The notes beneath the pieces are model-generated. The model ran no database searches. It saw only the letters and a list, made by a program, of their open reading frames with translations, and was not told where the DNA came from. A stretch of DNA of 64,000 nt, taken from positions 18,821,390 through 18,885,389 of the forward strand of contig CM038911.1 in NCBI GenBank assembly GCA_021904315.1. Direction: 5' to 3'. This stretch comes from Sphagnum magellanicum (taxonomy: Eukaryota; Streptophyta; Sphagnopsida; Sphagnales; Sphagnaceae). Position numbers and translations under genes: made by a program. Shown piece after piece: positions 1-13,310 of the stretch (the stretch's first letter is position 1; each line of letters opens with the position of its first letter).

Positions 1-1760
1 GCACGCGGGAAAAGTTGAAGCTGAGTGTCTAATTGAAGAGGTGTATCCGAACGGAGACAAAATTGCAGAGCTTACCACGGGGTAGTCGAAATCGAGTAGC
101 ATTAAAAAAGATGCAGGATGATAAAAATTGGAGTTGAAGCAGTAAGAGGATGATGCACAGAACGGCCATGATCATCACTGGTCTTACGAGCTTGCAGCGG
201 CTTGCCGTCTTCCGTCGTGAAGTGAACATTCTGAGTAGTTGCGCATGGCGGCCTAACAGCCTTCAGATAGTACTTTCAAGCTGTGAGTTCGTAAGCACAA
301 GAATAAGATAGTACTAGCAAGCTGCTACTCTAGTTGTTTATCGAATCAAGCTGCAGCACGCCCAATTCCGAAAATAAGAGTTCAGGAAAAAGACAGAGAG
401 ATTAGCTGGGTTCGACGTAGGCGCTACTGCTCCAGTACTGCAGCAGCAACAGGTTGAATCTAAAGATCAATGGACTAATCAACTGCAGTAAAGTTCTACT
501 AAGCTGTGGAAGTGGAATAAATTCATCAGCTAATAAAAAAAGAAGACGGGATGAGCTAAGAACATCACTCGGCATAAGCGGTTTGACGAGTAAGAACAGA
601 TTGGATTCAAAACTGGCAAAGATATAATTAGAGGAAAGGAGAAAAAAGCTGTCCACAGACATCATGGTTCGTAAGCTGCGAAAGGTTCTTACGCAACACT
701 AGTAGCTGGAATTGCAAGAACACAACTACTGCAATTACTAGCTAATTTGGATTGTTTGGAAAAGAGAGTGACCACGGGAATGATATATTCTGCAAGAATT
801 TAGATCACTAGAGCCCAAGAATGCGGAGTGCCGTAGATAGGCCCTGTTGAGCTGCTAGCTGCAAGACACCAGTCCAGCAGTAGTAAAAACAGGAGAACGA
901 GACAGATCAAACAGACTATATAAAGCAGAGCGTCAGCTGGGTGCATGCAGCGAACGGGACAAAAGTGTGGGCAGCTTAGAACTCCTCGATCCAGCAGTTG
1001 GTGCAGGGGCTTCATGACTAGAGCGACTACTTTCGGATGTCCCGGCGGTCAATGTCGACTTCCCAGCTAGAAGCTAGAGACCAGGAAAATAACAACAACA
1101 ACAGTTCCTTCTTGCTGCTGCTGCTGCTGTTCTGCTTTGCTTTGTCTGGTGCACTCACTGTACACGACATGATTACTCCCGCCCGGCAACTGCCAGTTGT
1201 GACGTAGGACTTCTTCGTCAGCAAAACTACGAAATTCCTCGCAGCTCTAGATAGTGTCCCCTCTAACTATTATGCTTCACTACTCGCACTGCAGATTCCT
1301 CTAAATTCTTCTCACTGCTGATCTGTATAATAATGATTCTTGCATGATGAGCTGCAGCCACTAGTCTCCGGCCATATTCGACATTCCCATAATTTCCCCA
1401 TGAGCTGAGCTGCTGCAGCAGCAGTACTCAATCGGCCTGATCATTCCTGCACAATACGTTCAGTAATTCCTCCAAAATTCCAATCAATCACGAATGCGAC
1501 CCGATGATTCATTCGGCAGCTTCAACAATACATTATAACAACAATCTGCAAACCCAACAATACATTGTTACGACAATCTGCAAACCCTAGTGTATCCAAG
1601 AGCACGTCATCATCTAGTGCTGCTACTGGTTAGTTCTGTAAACTCCATAGCCTATTGTCCCGCGCTTGCTTGTTTGTTCCTAGATTAATTCTCCGGAGCT
1701 GCAAGACCCACGTATGAATAATGTATAAGCAGCTATATTGATCCAAGTTCAGTTCTTTTT
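1..1760. other. Non-coding or leader-like region rich in CTG/CAG
   Basis: No open frame here resembles a known protein. The stretch is less AT-rich than what follows and is full of GCTGCAG and CAGCAG words, with a CTG run near 1109-1128. Such composition is common in transcribed leaders of plant genes, so it could be the upstream end of a minus-strand gene that leaves the window at position 1. I could not find a splice-consistent coding exon, so no gene is called. Confidence 0.35.
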
Positions 1761-2499
1761 CTTTTTTTTTCTTCTAATTTTTTCTTGGGTTTGGGTTTGA
1801 GTATCAAAGACAAGCGTTGGACAAAGTGAGGAGTTCGAAGCTTATGCCAGATCTGTGGCCCACTTTTGGGAAGAAGATCATGTCATGTCATGTCTGCACT
1901 CACGTATCCTACGAAATCCGAACGCGCGCGGATCGAGCAAAGCTCGCGTGGATCGAACAGGGTGCCCGCCGGATCGAACAGGGCGCCCCCAGACAGAATG
2001 CCACCGAATACGCGAGTACCTAATACTCGTATATGTATAAATACGAGAAAAACGTACACAATACGTTATCTACAGCCGCCCCTCAACTGAATACGCCAAT
2101 AGTCAAGCGAATATGAAGAAATACGAAAATGCACAATACGTATCAACAGTAGTGATTTTATTTTATTTTTTAATTTTTTTTTCAATTTTCTGATGTTGCT
2201 TCATTGGCTAGCATCCCAAGAGGGAATTAGTATTAAAATGGCAACGGGGTTTTAGAACCTGTCTAAATAGTTTTTTAAAAGCTAGTTTTTAAAATGTTAC
2301 CAAACTGAAAACAGAGTCCAAATCTTGGCAAAAATATTTCTTTTTCTTTTTTTGCAACATTCTTTTATAGAAAAAATGAAATACTGTTACGGGATATTCT
2401 TTTTTTATATTTAATTTTCTCATTTTGGTGAGATTTAGCACAACCCCTGAATACGAAAATACTGATGAAAATATAGAGAAATCTTTTTTTTTGTGTGTG
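1761..2499. other. AT-rich intergenic DNA with a GC-richer island
   Basis: Around 1917-1990 there are short repeated words (GATCGA followed by GC-rich text). From 2004 to 2140 the word ATACG recurs many times on the plus strand. Short open frames here lack any familiar motif and read as by-products of the GC-rich island. No gene supported. Confidence 0.4.
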
Positions 2500-2765
2500 T
2501 GAAATTTTAGATTGTTGTGAATTTTTTTTAATTTTTGGTCACAAATTCAAATTTTTTGATAAAGAATCACCAAAATCTGTTTAAAATCCAAATAAATATT
2601 TCAAAATAGTCAAATTTCTATACATGGCTCAAATAGGTAGCCAAATATATATAGAAATATTTAATCTTTTTCCTTTGATAATTTGTAATAGGCAAATTTG
2701 GCTAAATTGAATCATGGATGATTGCCAACTTGGGTACATAAAAAATTTGAAAAAACACACTGGTA
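2500..2765 (+). repeat. Dispersed repeat family B, copy 1
   Basis: By eye this stretch aligns with 22870-23165 and less well with 13080-13310. The shared order is a poly-pyrimidine or AT-rich head, a 'CTATAC.TGG.TCAA.TAGG.AGCCAA' block, then a 'TTTGGCTAAAT' block, then 'GGATGATTGCCA' and a short tail. No coding capacity is visible. It is probably a non-autonomous element, class unknown. Confidence 0.5.
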
Positions 2766-3449
2766 TGAATGTAAAATTCTCATAAATAAAAGAATTTAAA
2801 TTTCTATGAACTTCATAATAACAAACAAACATTTTCTTATTTATTTGTTTACAGAGATGTCAATTCCCTTTTATCACTCATCTACTCAACAAACGCATTC
2901 CAGGTTGCCCCTTTTTAGGATTTAGGTTAAGATTAGGGTTTCACAATTGGAATATGTGTGAATTCAAATGGGTTGTCTTTGAGTATCTACAATACATGCA
3001 TGTTTACAAATCTTCCACACTCAAATAATACAAATAATTCAAATTGGAAGGAACCAAGAGCTTATTTGTATTCTTTGAACTAATGATCCACCAATTTCAA
3101 CATGTTAAGCAGGATTTTGAGAAAGAATCACAAGGAGACAACTTTGAGAATTTCTAATCATATAAGAAATTTGGCTTTTTACTAGTTTTTCAAATGGTAT
3201 GTTCAAATAGAAGAAGACTCCAATGAAAAAAACATTTGGCAAAAATTAATTGTCCAATTTGGCAAATTTTTAAACTACCAAGTGCTAAAAATAACTGATT
3301 TTGGGGAGTTTCTTATTGTACTATTTTGATTTCATGTTGGTAGAAATTCTAGATTTCTTCATTAGGTTGTCAAAAATAAAATAAGGATGCTTGAACTTTT
3401 ATGGATAAGTGCCATTTTTTTACTCCATCTTGTTGTGGATGATGACCAA
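2766..3449. other. AT-rich intergenic DNA
   Basis: No open frame with recognisable content. The word AATTTGGCAAA and relatives recur, possibly decayed relatives of repeat family B. Nothing else seen. Confidence 0.4.
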
Positions 3450-3768
3450 TTGAGCACCACAACTCACACCAACTCTTATTTGGGCCTCTATCTGTCTTTA
3501 CCACATCCAAAATATAGTTTTAATTACTCCCTCATCCTCACCCACAAAAATGAAAAATTGGATTGTATGAAGTGAGAGACTATTTAGTTGTCACCACCAA
3601 GGCTAATCATTATAGTTGGCCAATAAAAAATAGTCATTTCATTTTATTGGTCTTCTTGAAGGTCATCGGTAGCCCAAGCTCAGTTTTGTTTTTCTTCAAA
3701 GCTTGTATTTCATCCAAAATATTGTGCATAGGTCTGATTTTTAGCACGTATCACCATAACACTAGAGA
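3450..3768 (+). mobile_element. MITE-like family A, copy 1 (degraded ends)
   Basis: This copy aligns along most of its length with 14872-15174 and 40877-41202. The shared core reads GTATGAAGTGAGAGAC at about 3565, then a TAATCATTATAGTTGGCCAA block at 3604, then a GAAGGTCATCGG stretch and a CTCAGTTTTG block. Its outer ends match the inverted ends of copy 3 only weakly, so boundaries are approximate. It has no coding capacity, as expected for a MITE. Confidence 0.6.
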
Positions 3769-6700
3769 CTAAAGCAATACTCGAAAAAACGGAAAAAAGT
3801 ATCATAGTTATTTTACTAAGTCCCCTTTATCATTTGCTTTGACGATAAAAAATACATATACAATTTTTTTCTACCCATCATTTTAAAAACAGATGGTACG
3901 AGTAAACACCAACTAAGCCAAAAAAACAACTAAAGCCAACATGAGTACGTGGGGCTATTGGCCCCATAAGAAATCCTGCTAGGATTGCTAGGCTAGAAGG
4001 AGTGTGAAATAATAAGAGGGCTTTCAATACAAAAGAAGCTTTCAATTATAAGGTGTGCAATAAAAAGTAAGCAAAAAAAAAATGTATTTTATTTCCTGTC
4101 CTGCCTTTTTCCTACCTTGGACGTAGTCTAGCTACTAGAAGGCTTCATAAAGAGACATCATAAATAAATGTCTCAAGTTATTTACTTGTTATGTCAATCA
4201 AGTAGATACATTTTGATGTATTATAGTAATAAATGCATGGTGAAGTGTGTAGATAATTATATACAATATTATCTCTTGCCCGCATTATGAAGCCCATAGA
4301 TCATTTTTTGATTTGTTAATTTGCACAAAGCAAATTAATCATGTATGATAATTAATGACCATATTTATAAACTTTATTCCTTGTGTCATTTAAGGAAAAA
4401 CTTCGGACCTTTCATCACCAAAAGGGAGGCTCTAAAAGCTTGAACTACTTTGAGTTGTTTTCGTAGGAAATAGTTTATTAGTTAGTTATGTAAATGAGCG
4501 GTTCTTTTGCTCTTTAATCAAAAATTGAAAAGCACATAATGAAAGTTAAAGGCCACTTAGTTAGCTTGTGGAATGGAAGCAGAGAGAGAAAGATTTTGAG
4601 TTTTATTTTCTTCTAGAAAAAAAAAAAAGGCATAGTGGCATAAAATCACACTTCGTCCATTGACTTGTAAAACGAGAACACACAGCAAACAAAAAAAAGT
4701 TCTAGGCATGCATGAAGAAAATATATATATATTTCATATATATGAAGAAATGTAGAAAAGTCAAAAAAAAACAAAAAATTACTTGGAGGAGCTCTCCAAA
4801 TAATTTAATTTTAATTTAACCCCCCTTCTTCTTTTCTCAAGTCAACATTTATTATTTGGGGGGGGGAACGCACAAATATAAATTAACACCCTATTCACTG
4901 CGCAAATAAAGGGCAAGTCAAGCTTGGCTTTGAGGTCTTTTTTCATATATATATGAAAAAAATGCCAAAAGAAATAAAAATATTTTTTATTTTCTTCCAA
5001 GAGCCCTAAAAACCATTTTGCTTGTTAAATAAAGTTACACGAAGCAATGATAAACAAACAATTGCCTGATGGTTCTTACTTTGGGGGCTAAATCCCAAAG
5101 TATTGTTATGCAAGACAATAGCCAAGAGATGAATTACCATTAAAAAATCTGGTAGTAAAATACGATACTTATAAAAAAAGGCTATAAGTAGGGCCCGGCA
5201 AATAATTACTATGCAAAAAAAGAATATTTTGCAATTGAATAAACTCTATTATGCTTGCGAGATAGAGTAATTGGTAACTTTGGCAGTTGCAAAATTCTAA
5301 CAAAAATGCAGTCCTAGCTTTGAGGAGGCCAAAACCAAGGTAGTATCCAGCATGGTCTTCTAGGATTAAAAATATTCAAATTACAAGCTTTGCTCCAAGT
5401 TCAACAACATGTCGCCGAGCATAAATCATTATCATATCACAATCCTACCTAGCCCACAAAACAAAGTATGGTCACTCTACATACCAAGGTGCGCAAGTTG
5501 ATAGCTTTAAAGAACCTCATTGCTATAATTATACAAAATTTTAATCTTACCCTGAGAAGTTGGTCAAGTTACATGCAAATTCCATCTGCCACAACTCAAA
5601 AACTAAGGAGGAAAGAAACTCATGTCTAGTGCAACATGCTTGGATAAGCTTACAAGAAACTCCCTACTTGCCTAATGAAGTGGTTATTAATAAAATCAAC
5701 TTTCCCGTCCCCTCACCATAAGAACGACTAGGGAGCATCAAACAAGCAACTTTTGTTCAACATTACAATTGTCGAGGTCCAACCCTTGTTTAAGGGGTTC
5801 AACCTATACCCAAGCAGAGACCAGAGCTATTATTAAAAATGTAAAATGCTTATAAATCTCCATACGAAGAGGAAGTCTACTGTAAGTATAATTATCAACA
5901 TGTAATCTATGGAGAGTCACTATACAATGGGAAATTGGTCAATTTGCACTATATAAAACCTTAAGGTGGCCACTAGAATACTTTTAACATTTAACCTTTG
6001 CATGTTACTTGCCATCAGCAAGTCACGCAAGGTCATATTGGATTTCTAAATAGACTAAAAAGAATTGCCCTAAAAGCACTTGCAGACGACAGGGCCTAAT
6101 CAATTTGAGTTGTATGAAGGGGAAGTTTTTATGTATAGTTTTCATATAAGAAGAGACCTGTTTCTCCCAATTATTTCGAAAAAAAAAAACGCTTAATCTT
6201 CTCTGCTTGGCAGCATCACCCTGTCCTTGGTATTTTTGTTTTGCTTTTTTGTTAGGATTTCTGCACAATTTTGTACAATGAAGGTTTTATTTATAGATTT
6301 TCTAAGGAAGCAAACGGAAGCTTTAAAATTATTTCAGAATGTCATTTTTTTATAATAGGTTTAACAAAATAAAATGAAAACCATCTCTGAAGTAGAGTAA
6401 GTTTCCAATTTATTCATCAGCAACTCGTTCATCGAGAAAAAAAGGGCTTAGTATAATAATCTTATCTACTTTAAAGAGGGCTTCGATATGTGATTGTGAA
6501 GTATGAAAAACCAATTTGGGTGGTGGTGAGATTTTATGTCAAGTTTATGAAAAAAATTAAGTCAAGTTCATGGAAGCCAAATGATTTTGTTTTTGGAAAT
6601 AATTGGAGTTGGATACAAAGCCAATACTAACCCACAAGGCTCTATTTTATATCTAAAATTAGGTTTCAGTCACGAAATTCGACTCCAAGTTACGTCTTCA

Positions 6701-9599
6701 ATCCACGTTTTTTGCTTTAAGCCTAATCCCATTTGTTGCACTGGAATAGATCATCAAAAAGTAACTCAATTTGCTGCCAGAAATAGTGCTATGGCTGTAA
6801 ATGCTCTAAAAGCAACTCCCATAGGTTGCAGGAAAATGACATGTACACCAAATTTTGGATGAAGTAATCCCATTGAGGTGTGAAAATGAGCTCGGCTCCT
6901 AAAAATTCAAGCAAGACATGTTGACGAACATTTTTTTTGGTGACCTCTTGCAAAATTTCACCCTGTACTGGGAAGGCACAACAACCATAACAGGAGATTT
7001 TCAGCCTTCAATTGGTCACACACTTCTCTTGGATGAGGTTTAAGATGCCAACTTGCATCTAGTCACAAAGGAGTTTTCACAGAATTTCTACTATTTAGTG
7101 AGTTTCTCTGTTTTCTTTGCAACTTGTCACCATTAAAGCTAAAATCTAACATGGGATCATTGCTACTCATGCTAAATCTCTTATGAGATCATTGTCACCC
7201 ACGCAACATCACAAAAAGCCACTGATCATGAGTGTCAAAAGAAAATGATTGATTCAAGTTCATTGGCTGACGTGGTTGTCCATGTCTAGCATTTATATGC
7301 TACCTCAATGTATATTATCTCTTACTTGGGTTCTGTGATGCTCCACACTACTATTAATGACAATCAACTTTTCTTTTTTTTCCCTCTCTTACGTTCTGAT
7401 ATGATTTTCAATAGTTCATCATCATTTGTGTTTATGTCCATGTCAATCTCAAATTTAATTTGAATTGTTACAAATATAATGGATATGAAAAAGCACATGT
7501 TAATTTGTCTTTGCATATCCATGTTGGTGGGCAGGGAAATGAAGCAGGTATGAATTGTTTTTGAGATTGTGAACCAGATAATCATGTTGGAACTATCCTA
7601 GTGATGACTATTCAACCTTATATTTATTTCACCTAAACAAGTTCCAATTATCACTGTCACTAGAATTTACTACTTATAAATGGGGAGAGACAAACATTTA
7701 ACTCTAAAATTTGATTTGATAGTTAATGATACTGCCCCAAATACAGGGCATAGTTAGAGCTACTCCCATGTTACATCAGAAAATTGACCCACAACAACCA
7801 CGAGAAGAAGTTTATGACCTGCTCACTAAAGCCCACAAACAAATACAACTTTCCCATTGCACAACAATAATATATGGAAAAAACCATTGAAAGCATAAAG
7901 CTATTAAGGAAGGAGTCTGGAACTAAGGGGCTGATCATTTGTGTCATGGCACAAACCACAAGCCATATAATTGACTCACACAGCTAGAGTGGTAGTATCT
8001 CTGTGTCCATGCACTTATTTGTTTTTGTTCAAGAGCACATGTACCTCTGCAAAGGAGAAACTTTGCTCAGGCACTCATGGACTAATTTAGAAACAAGGTT
8101 CTAAGTACACCTGTAGTCTAGAGAGCCCTTGGAGTTGTTGCAAACTAGCAAAGCTGCTGTTAGGAGAAACTTTGGTTTCTGATCAGTCAGACAAACATGT
8201 CTTGGCAACTTTTTACAGACACTACTACGTACATGCACCCAGAATTGATACTCCCTAGAGTATGGCCTACTAAAATCTCATAAGATGAAGACATCGTGGT
8301 AGAGATTCTTGTAAGGATGAGACAACATAAAGATGTAATTTTCATGTTGGTCCTGTAACCCCAAAATAGGTTACTAGGGGGTAAAGGTTGTAAGTTTAAA
8401 AAATAATGGGGTCAAGTATAAAATAAATAATTCAACTTACGAGCTTTACCCTTAGGATCTTTGATTTGAGGCATAAGCTTGAACTTATATGAATAATTTG
8501 GTTAATTATTTTGGGTTAGAAATAATTAGAAATGAGTCATATGAACTTAGCTACATTCTAGAAATAAAGATTATCAATAATTGAGTGACTTGTTCATAGA
8601 AAGATGATAATTTGTGACATAATATTATTGGTTTGTTATGAATGAATGGGAATGTTTAGTAGACAAGAATGAATGAAGACAATAATACATCTATTCTTCC
8701 TCTAAAATATATAAGGAGTTGCGGTTGGAGATTTGGGCATACATTTTTCTTCTCATAATTTTGTGTTGTTACTTTGTGTTAAACTTTGGATAAATTTTTT
8801 TGTGTCACAAACTTACATCATAATAAATTTATGTGTTTTTGCCCACATAAAAACAATGTTTTAAGCTCGTGAGTGATTTTATCCCAAAAATGTGTAAGAT
8901 TTTTCTCTTGCATTTAATTTTTTTTTTTTTTAATGATGAGTGAATGTTGTGTGGAGCTTTAATTATATAATTTATCTATGTGTTAATAAGGATTTAATTA
9001 AAAATTAACCTACTTAGGCTCAGACCCTTTCCAGATTACAATCCCAAATTTTGAGAAATGTTCACCTAGTGTTATTGTTAACTATGAGTTCTGCATGTTT
9101 TATAAACACCTTCAAACACTTACAATTTTGCTGGTTTGAAGTTTGAACAATTGTCGGTCTCGTACCCAGTTTGCCCACGTTAGAACCACCAATTCCAGTT
9201 CCAGGTACCAAAAACCAAACCAGTTATTTACACAGCAAGCAGCATTGTTTGTTTTTAAAAGCACACTTTAAAAGACAAATAAAAGAAATGGCCTTTAGCA
9301 GTCAGGACAAATCATTTAGCAAAGCTCAAAACTGAACTCCTTACAGAGCAAGCTCTGTAACATTTGAAGCAGCTCTGTGGAGTAGAGAGTTGACAGACTA
9401 AAATATTTGCTCCATACTCAGGTGGGCCCAGCTGCCTGCCAAAATTAATTAAGCAGAGTTATGGGTGGTTGAAGTTGGAATCACACAGTAGACGTCATGC
9501 GCCAACTCTATGCACATCCTATATAATATCACTTTTTACTACTGGAAAACTGTAACATGTGAGCTGCAAGAAGGAATCATTTTGCAGTTTCTGAGACTT

Positions 9600-9601
<2 letters not shown>
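3769..9601. other. Gene-free AT-rich region
   Basis: Six-frame inspection shows only short open frames without motifs, codon structure or splice-consistent neighbours. It contains palindromic TATATA runs near 4724-4745 and 4945-4962, a G run at 4859, and many A/T homopolymers. No RNA gene or transposon protein was recognised. It looks like old, decayed intergenic DNA. Confidence 0.5.

Positions 9602-9633
<32 letters not shown>
9602..9633. repeat. (TA)n microsatellite
   Basis: About 16 uninterrupted TA units. Similar but shorter TA tracts occur at 11002-11022 and 58590-58616. Confidence 0.95.
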
Positions 9634-9636
<3 letters not shown>

Positions 9637-12600
9637 GGGTGTACAGAGGATTGCTTTTCTCACAAGTGGAAATTAAGAGTTTCATAGATTTTTTTTTCCC
9701 ATGATAGACACCATAATATTATATTGTACATAATAAGCTGAATGTACTTTGCTTTGGCATTGATGATTCATTTACACAACAATACAACATTTAGGAAAAA
9801 ACACAAGAGTTCTGACTTGGTTTCTTCATCTGGCAGCACACCAGTACCCACCACAAGCTCCTTGCTGGTAAAGGACAAGTGAGTTACAGACTACATACAA
9901 GGGGGTTCTGTTAAAGAGTTACATAGCACGACAATTAGTTGGCGTATTTGTCACCCTGCTGTTCCTTCTCTTCCTGTACTGCTGCCACCCAACCCAGCTT
10001 GATCAAGTCAAAGTGATGAACAGAAAAATACTGAATGTTTCTGGTATGAGAGAGTGAATGTCGACCCACCCAATTGGTTTTCTTTTACAATTTTCTATTT
10101 GGAAAAATATTAAATTATCTCTTTCTGCAATTGTCCATTTGAATAACAAAAAAAAATTTACTACATAGTCAGCACGGCTTAAGTATCACAGTAAGTACCG
10201 TGACAAGTATTTAAATTGTTGTTCAGATGTAAGCCTTGAGGGCTGGCCAGCCTTGAGTACCAATTGTGCCTAGTAGCAAGTCAAGTAGAGCACTTTTGTT
10301 ACGGAAAACAGGTACTTACTTCCAGTTGTTTTGTCAGGAGTCCGTGGCTCATTTTTGTGACTAATATATATTTTGACCAGAGTGAACAAGCACGACCAGT
10401 TCATCCAGGATGAACGGTGTGTCGAAAGGAAAGGTCTCTCTTTCCTTGTATTCCTGTCCCATAGCTAACCACTGTAGTTAACAAATGTAAAATGCATTGG
10501 AGATTATTGAAACAGGGTATATGACATGGTTATTTGACAAAACCTTTTTGTACCTACATCATCGATAATGTAAGGTTTTTTATTTTTGGACAGATACCAA
10601 TGTTGTATATTTTTCAATATTTGGGGGTTTTTTTTTTATTGAACCCCAATTTTTTGGATTTTTTTTAATAGAACCTTTGAGATGTTGCAGGGCAACTTTC
10701 CAAGTGGCACATTGGCAAATTTTTGCCAAAAAAACAAACACTACTTCTCAGGTATTAACCATGATTAAGTCAATTGTTTCAAAAAAAAATAGACCCTGTA
10801 CTTTATGAAGGGTCAATACAATTATGAAAGTGACCCAATTATTACACAAATATCCGCCAATGCATTCTTGGTAGGTCAGATACAATTATCATTACTAAAA
10901 TTTTATTTGTGCTGAGTGCAAAGGTGGGGGCAAGTCTATGAATTGTAAAATAACCAAGTATGATCTAGATCTCGAGTCTTTGCCAAGTTCACCTTCAACT
11001 AATATATATATATATATATATACCCATTTAAATACTCAACAAGTTTTTTATCCAAACCTCATACCCGCCCACACGGATATTAACCGTCCAAATGCATCTA
11101 CCTTCCTTTCAACCACCGAGTGCCTTACCTATTTACCTACCTAAATAGTAACCAGGTACATTTTTTACATACTTACCAATGTTGTGAGGGTATATGGTTT
11201 GTAGTATTAAAACCGAGGATTGAAGGTCAGATTCTTGTAACCCAAACCCAAGCTCACATCTTTTTGTTGAAACTGGCACAAGAACAGGACATTGTAACTA
11301 GTGATTTGCAAGATCTCGACCCAAAACTAGAATTAAAAAAAACACACTTGAAAACAAGGGTGAGTTTTTGAAGTAAGTAAATCGACTTTTTTATAAAAAT
11401 TGACAAGTAGACCCAATTCCAAAGTTAAATATTAGTTTTTATTAGTAGTTGAACTCCATACATATATTATAAGTCTCAATTCTAATTTAATATAAGACTT
11501 TCTATCTATACAATATCTAGCATAGGAGAGTGTGTAATGTTTACATGAAACTGATTTTGAATAGAGCTTCAAAATATTTGAATTTGAAAAAATGTATTAT
11601 AATCAAAACTACAGCATATTAAAATGGGAAGAACTGAACTCAAAGCCGCACCCACAGAACCTCATATTTATTTATTTTAAATCAAAACCAAGACCAAAGA
11701 TTCTCTTCAAAAAACAAGAATCGCCCAACACTGTTACTTACCTGCCTAAATAGTAACCAGTTACATTCTTCACCTACTTTACCAAGGGTAATTAGTACTA
11801 CTCCCTAACACACGTAACTCACCTAATAATAAAGTTATCCGTAAAGTCACCCTCTCTTTCACCCCTCATACCCTCTTGAAATGAAGTTTATTAAATCTCA
11901 GTAGGAAATGCTGAAACTCAGCATTTAATCCACAAGGTTTGAGAGTAATTATAGTAGTTGTACAGGTATGAGCAGTGAAAATATATGTAGCAACGGTGGA
12001 GGCGCTCAGGAAAAAGGAATTGGGATGAAACTCAGTTTACCATCAAAATTGGTGGAAAAACTAGTTTGGGTCCCAATTATTTCGTTTTGTAAAATTTCAT
12101 TACCAGTTCCGCATTTGATGCCCTATTACGCCGAAACTGGCCGTTCTCGCCCTGTAATCGCCTGACTTTAAGAATAACTTTAATGTGAGGGGAAAGGAAA
12201 GTAAAGTAAGAGGGTTCACAGGATAGATTACCAAGGTGGAAAACTCAGTCGTGATTCGTCCATACCATTAAATGGGTTTCCAATGGATGGTGCACTTGTG
12301 AATGCAAGTTAATTTTGTGATGCACCCTCCATGCTGAGAATTAGCCAAATTTGGCTAATGTCACAAAGGAGAGTAGAAATTTTTAAGAATCCTGCTATAT
12401 TTTCGTGACCTGCTGGAACCTATTGTCAAAACATGACCATTTCAAAAACCAAAATTTTCAAAATTTTGGCTTTTGCTGGCTGGAAAAATATTGAAAACTT
12501 GCCGGGGATATTGATGCATTTTTCACACAAAACATTGATGCATTTTTCACATAAAAATCCTGTGCATGAGTCACATTAGATTTTTTTTTTGGTCACAAAG

Positions 12601-13079
12601 CAGTGAAATTATAAAAATTGAATTGAATTTTTTACTTTAGGAAAAAAAAACTCTGAGGCTGTTCACCTGGACCATAAAATATAGATTATGGGACCCTACA
12701 TCCGCCCTGCGCACTAATGGATTGAACCCTGTTACAAATCAGTCGTAGATGCACACCACTGGAATCTGGATGGAATCGTCGTCTCGCGACTTAGTAATGG
12801 ATGAATCCCCCCAACTGAACGGATTATGGGTTCCACCTTGGTGTCATGGTAGTGTTGATTGACTCTTAACCACATTTTTGGTGTATTTGCATTTCTTTGA
12901 AGACCTTGTACAGAAAGGGTTAACTTTCAAACACGCACATTATTGCCAAACCAGTGCACCTTAAAGAGCAATTTTGAAATCAATAGGGAATTAATTTTCA
13001 ATTGTGGGCTAGTTGGGAAAAATTTGCTAGCAGATGTTGTTAAATCATTTATGGATGCACCACTTTTGTGGCTCTTGGG
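9634..13079. other. Gene-free AT-rich region with short direct repeats
   Basis: No recognisable coding exon. A TA microsatellite lies at 11002-11022. A roughly 40-bp segment containing CCTAAATAGTAACCAG occurs twice in direct orientation, near 11138 and 11744, about 605 bp apart. The interval is AT-rich with no transposon protein. The repeats could be remnants of a small element or a local duplication. Confidence 0.45.
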
Positions 13080-13310
13080 TTTCAGATAGCTGGCCATTAA
13101 AAAGTGAAATTAAAAATTAAAAATGAAGGGTTTTCTTTTGGTTTCCAATTGTCAGTTCAGTGATAAAATAAAATAAAATAAAGTAAAGTCATCAAATTTT
13201 TATTTTTGGTTTTCAATAAGTAGCCAAGAATACATAAGGATGATTAAAGATTTGCACTTCATAGTGTATAGTCAGATTTGGCTAAATTTTCCTAGGGATT
13301 AAGAAGTGTA
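13080..13310 (+). repeat. Dispersed repeat family B, copy 2 (diverged)
   Basis: Shares the block order of the copies at 2500 and 22870: a TAGCTGGCCA-like start just upstream, AT-rich filler including an AAAAT run at about 13163-13185, then AAGTAGCCAAGAATACATA, then GATTTGGCTAAATTTTCC. It is diverged and its borders are approximate. Confidence 0.4.
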
